15,405 nucleotides of DNA from JANNRW01 sp031401815 (GTDB lineage Bacteria > Desulfobacterota > Desulfuromonadia > Geobacterales > DSM-12255): NCBI GenBank assembly GCA_031401815.1, contig JANNRW010000364.1, forward strand, positions 1 through 15,405. The letters are read 5' to 3'. Position 1 is the first letter of the stretch, and every line of letters begins with the position of its first letter. Shown here one piece after another: positions 13,047-15,405 of this stretch. Under the pieces are notes generated by a model, which was not told where the DNA came from, searched no databases, and saw only the letters and a list, made by a program, of their open reading frames with translations. The position numbers were made by a program, and so were the translations under genes.

Positions 13047-14180
13047 CTATACATCCTCATATGACAGGACATTGAAATATTTTACTGCCAATTTATAGAG
13101 AAGCGCCCCGACTGCGATCATGAAGAGGCTGACAACTATTTCGTTTTGATGTGGAGAGTACTTCACCCCCATCTCTTCTGCTTGCCTCAGCATCCCGAAT
13201 ATCGATACATTCAGGCGGTTGATGATAACCCCGCATATTACCAGCATGTCTACGAGCAGTATCCCGGCAAGGTTGTTCCTGACTGCGGGCAAAAGGAGTA
13301 AAACGAGCGGAATAACGACTCCTGCCAACATCTCAAGCAGGTACATCCTTGACTCCATACTGCCGGCAAAAGCCGCACTGAGCCCCGGCCCTGACAGGAG
13401 GATATATGTTTTCAGGGCAAGGTAGACAGCCATTGTCACAAGCGTCCCGCGAGCCAGGCCAGTCAAAATATCCATATTCAGAGGAGACTTGAAAAATCTT
13501 GAGCTGAGAATTATCAAAAAACTGACCATACAAAGCCCCATCATCACAGCCGACACGAGAAAGCTGAAAGGCAGCGTGCTACTGTACCAGAGGGTGTGCA
13601 GCTTGTAGGGAACTATCAGATATACAGCCCCCAGAGAAGATTGATGAAGCACTGAAAGGAGTGTTCCGAAGAGGGCAATCCCGACCATCATCTTCTCAAC
13701 GATATTCTTGAGCCCCTCAAGTTTCAGCTTTTCGAGCAACATCGGACTTGATTCAAGAGCAAGAACCGAAGTGTAAAGGACAACATGGATCGCCACTATG
13801 AACATTACAGACTGGATCTGCCACATTACAACCGGATGCCAGATCCTGAAAGGGTGTCCTAGATCCAGGAATATCGAGGAGGCCGCAAGCAGATACCCGA
13901 TGAAGGCGGTCAGTATTGCCGGTCTGGCAATCGACTTGTATTTCTTCATGTTAAGAAGGTAGACTGCGCTAGCTATTACAAAACCTCCGCCAGCCGTTGC
14001 AACCCCCCCCAGCACGTTAAACCCTATCCAGATCCCCCAGGGAAAGTCATCACTCAGATTTGTGTGTATATCACCCATGGTAAACTTCTTCATCACAGTA
14101 AAAGCGCCATAAATAATCACAAGGAGCAGCGCGATTGTGGCAGGCGTAAACAGCTTTATCTGATTCTGTGCCGGTTTCAT
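13047..14180 (-). CDS. NrfD/HybB-type membrane quinone-interacting subunit of formate dehydrogenase
   Basis: Polytopic membrane subunit that passes electrons between the ferredoxin subunit and the quinone pool. The 377 residues contain about nine to ten hydrophobic segments and the family mark DFPWGIWIGFNVLGGVA around residues 45-60, as in HybB and NrfD. No histidine pattern of a haem b-binding FdnI was noticed, so the formate dehydrogenase uses an NrfD-type instead of a cytochrome b gamma subunit. AAGGAGG lies 10 nt before the ATG, and the start shares one base with the stop of the ferredoxin gene (TAATG), so the two are coupled. It is followed by a hairpin terminator. Confidence 0.88.
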   Translation of the reverse strand: MKPAQNQIKLFTPATIALLLVIIYGAFTVMKKFTMGDIHTNLSDDFPWGIWIGFNVLGGVATAGGGFVIASAVYLLNMKKYKSIARPAILTAFIGYLLAASSIFLDLGHPFRIWHPVVMWQIQSVMFIVAIHVVLYTSVLALESSPMLLEKLKLEGLKNIVEKMMVGIALFGTLLSVLHQSSLGAVYLIVPYKLHTLWYSSTLPFSFLVSAVMMGLCMVSFLIILSSRFFKSPLNMDILTGLARGTLVTMAVYLALKTYILLSGPGLSAAFAGSMESRMYLLEMLAGVVIPLVLLLLPAVRNNLAGILLVDMLVICGVIINRLNVSIFGMLRQAEEMGVKYSPHQNEIVVSLFMIAVGALLYKLAVKYFNVLSYEDV

Positions 14181-14959
14181 TATGATTTGTCCTCCTTGTC
14201 CATATTTTTATTCCGGCGCGTGATAACCCAACTGCCGATGCCGGCAGCCAGAACCAGACCGATTACGGCAGGAATCCCTCCGATGTATTTCCATGTAAGG
14301 TCTGGAATGACGGCATCGCCGACTTTCTGATAACCTATCTGATCCAGAGGCACAGAAGAGAGTAGCAGTACGGATGTGCCTCCCGCTTCTTTCTCCCCGT
14401 AAATGTGATTAAAGTAACTCCCAGGGTTATCAGTCACCCTTCGACGCGCCTCCTTGAGGTTTTTGTCAATACCGTCCATAAACAGAATTGCTCCTGATGG
14501 GCATGTCTTTGCGCAGGACGGAACTTTATTGTCGACTAGCCGATCATGGCAAAAAGTGCATTTATGAATTTTGGGGAACATTTTGCCCCATTCAGACTTG
14601 GGAATATTGAACGGACAACCGAGCATACAGTAACGGCAGCCGATGCATCGTTCCGCATTATATATTACGGATCCCTCTTTTGTTTTCGTGAGGGCAGATA
14701 CGGGACAAGCAGAAACACATGCAGGCTTCTTGCAGTGGAAACAGCCATTTCTCGCAAAATCCCATGTAAGTTTGCCGTCCTTCTCCAACTCAAAGAAATC
14801 TATGTTGGTATAAGTCTTGGCATTCAGTTTTACGGGGTTAGTGAATTTGGTTCCCACCGTTGTCTGATCAGTCTTGTTTCCGTTCCACTGCTTGCAGGCC
14901 ACCTGGCAGCCTCTGCACCCTATGCATTTGGTCATATCGATAAGAAAACTGGCTTCCAT
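14180..14959 (-). CDS. fdnH: Formate dehydrogenase iron-sulfur (beta) subunit
   Basis: Carries electrons from the catalytic subunit through four 4Fe-4S clusters to the membrane. Sixteen cysteines form four groups: 12/15/18/22, 73/76/81/85, 105/108/111/115 and 134/137/149/153, the FdnH/HybA pattern. A single membrane anchor follows at about 226-246 (GIPAVIGLVLAAGIGSWV), with a basic stop-transfer after it, as in FdnH. An open frame starts at 14992, but ATG 14959 is better: it has AGGGGG about 8 nt upstream, does not overlap the preceding gene and begins directly with the first strand (MEASFLIDMTKC). The gap to the catalytic subunit stop is 10 nt. The symbol is by family; the substrate follows from the upstream subunit. 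Confidence 0.9.
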   Translation of the reverse strand: MEASFLIDMTKCIGCRGCQVACKQWNGNKTDQTTVGTKFTNPVKLNAKTYTNIDFFELEKDGKLTWDFARNGCFHCKKPACVSACPVSALTKTKEGSVIYNAERCIGCRYCMLGCPFNIPKSEWGKMFPKIHKCTFCHDRLVDNKVPSCAKTCPSGAILFMDGIDKNLKEARRRVTDNPGSYFNHIYGEKEAGGTSVLLLSSVPLDQIGYQKVGDAVIPDLTWKYIGGIPAVIGLVLAAGIGSWVITRRNKNMDKEDKS

Positions 14960-14969
14960 TTTATCCCCC

Positions 14970-15356
14970 TTATCCCTTCGCCTTTTCGACATTGACCATA
15001 AAGGCCTTTGTTTCGGGAATCATAGTGTTGGCATCACCGATCGTTGATGTGAGGAGATTGCTACTGTCTCCGCCACCACCCCCCTCGGGGTATTGCCATC
15101 CAAAACACCATGGCAGGCCTATCTGATGAACCGTGTTCCCTTCCATCTTGAATGGCTTGAATCTTTTGGTTACAAGCGCAATGGCCCAAACCTGATTACG
15201 GCTGGAAGATACAGTTACCTTTTCACCCGATTTGATTCCCTTTTCCCGAGCCAGTTCCACACTGATTTCAATGAACTGCTGTGGCACCATCTCAAGCAGC
15301 CAGGGGAGATGCCTCGTGAGAACACCTGTCTGCCAGTCCTCCTGATTAATGCGCAT
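14970..15356 (-). CDS. fdnG: C-terminal part of formate dehydrogenase catalytic (alpha) subunit; upstream frame broken
   Basis: The last 123-128 residues match the C-terminal pterin-binding domain of FdnG/FdhA: WQTGVLTRHLPWLLE, QQFIEISVELAREKGIKSG, then KVTVSS, TVHQIGLPW, and near the end GDANTMIPETKAFMVNVEKA, almost as in E. coli FdnG. The active-site selenocysteine or cysteine of this enzyme lies far upstream and is outside the window. Alignment by eye is convincing back to Glu at 15341. ATG 15356 is only the first Met of the open frame, with a poor ribosome-binding site; in the same frame TGA occurs at 15372-15374 and 15381-15383, where family members have continuous coding sequence. So either the gene is interrupted or the sequence near the window edge is rearranged or in error. 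A normal catalytic subunit is about 800-1000 residues long. Confidence 0.65.
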   Translation of the reverse strand: MRINQEDWQTGVLTRHLPWLLEMVPQQFIEISVELAREKGIKSGEKVTVSSSRNQVWAIALVTKRFKPFKMEGNTVHQIGLPWCFGWQYPEGGGGGDSSNLLTSTIGDANTMIPETKAFMVNVEKAKG

Positions 15357-15405
15357 ACCGGTCTCTTCGTATCAATGTGCTCAATTATTTTCCGTTAGAA
15401 AATAG
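15342..15405. other. Sequence of unclear origin at the break in the formate dehydrogenase gene
   Basis: Read on the - strand, formate dehydrogenase similarity ends at about 15341. The next 64 bases do not give a good family match in any frame: one frame has two TGA codons, another reads EHIDTKRPVC without counterpart in the family, and the third has early stops. The first codons of the window edge in the gene's frame read YFLTEN, resembling the conserved YRLTEH that should directly precede WQTG, which suggests an insertion of about 51 bp. No terminal repeat of an insertion sequence is recognisable in this short stretch. Confidence 0.35.

Noticed and set aside
15372..15383. Two in-frame TGA codons in the formate dehydrogenase gene as possible selenocysteine codons, given selB and tRNA-Sec nearby
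   Set aside because: The selenocysteine of this enzyme family is in the N-terminal half, the local residues do not match the active-site motif, two close TGAs are unlikely, and no SECIS-like hairpin is evident just downstream. A disruption or sequence error is simpler.

Overview
The window looks like chromosomal DNA of an anaerobic, respiring deltaproteobacterium of the Geobacter/Desulfuromonadales kind. This rests on gene content only: an acyl-CoA dehydrogenase with its own ETF and ETF:quinone oxidoreductase, selenocysteine machinery, a tungstate transporter, a formate dehydrogenase of the FdnG-FdnH-NrfD type, and intergenic inverted repeats with 7-8 bp internal periods. No 16S or other marker is present, so the taxonomic call is inference.

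Left block (1-6520, + strand): the 3' end of an unidentified gene, then a long acyl-CoA dehydrogenase (335-2425), an ETF:quinone-oxidoreductase-like flavoprotein with a C-terminal ferredoxin domain (2549-4387), etfB (4596-5405) and etfA (5433-6461). A 16-bp perfect hairpin terminator closes the block. Together these form a route from an acyl-CoA through a dehydrogenase FAD and EtfAB to a membrane-bound oxidoreductase and the quinone pool. The ETF subunits, EtfA above all, depart from the canonical family in their cofactor motifs.

Middle block (6520-10846): selB (8034-9947, - strand) is followed by a membrane protein with a TraB/TIKI-like hydrolase domain (6781-8004, - strand). Divergent from selB, on the + strand, lies tRNA-Sec (10446-10543), preceded by a good sigma-70-type promoter. 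Between the tRNA and the tungstate permease is a roughly 300-nt leader with a long-range closing stem, two competing hairpins and a textbook rho-independent terminator. It has the architecture of a transcription attenuator or riboswitch and is the most interesting feature of the window.

Right block (10847-15405): tupB and tupC (+ strand, no tupA beside them) converge on mobA (- strand). Next, also on the - strand, come an NrfD-type membrane subunit, a four-cluster ferredoxin subunit and the 3' end of the catalytic subunit of a formate dehydrogenase. The catalytic-subunit frame is broken by two TGA codons close to the right edge. The right half therefore gathers what a selenocysteine- and W/Mo-pterin-dependent formate dehydrogenase needs: Sec decoding (selB, tRNA-Sec), metal uptake (tupBC), pterin nucleotide attachment (mobA) and the enzyme itself.

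Four intergenic regions carry inverted repeats of three different sequence families, all built alike: arms of degenerate 7-8 bp units around an AT-rich centre.
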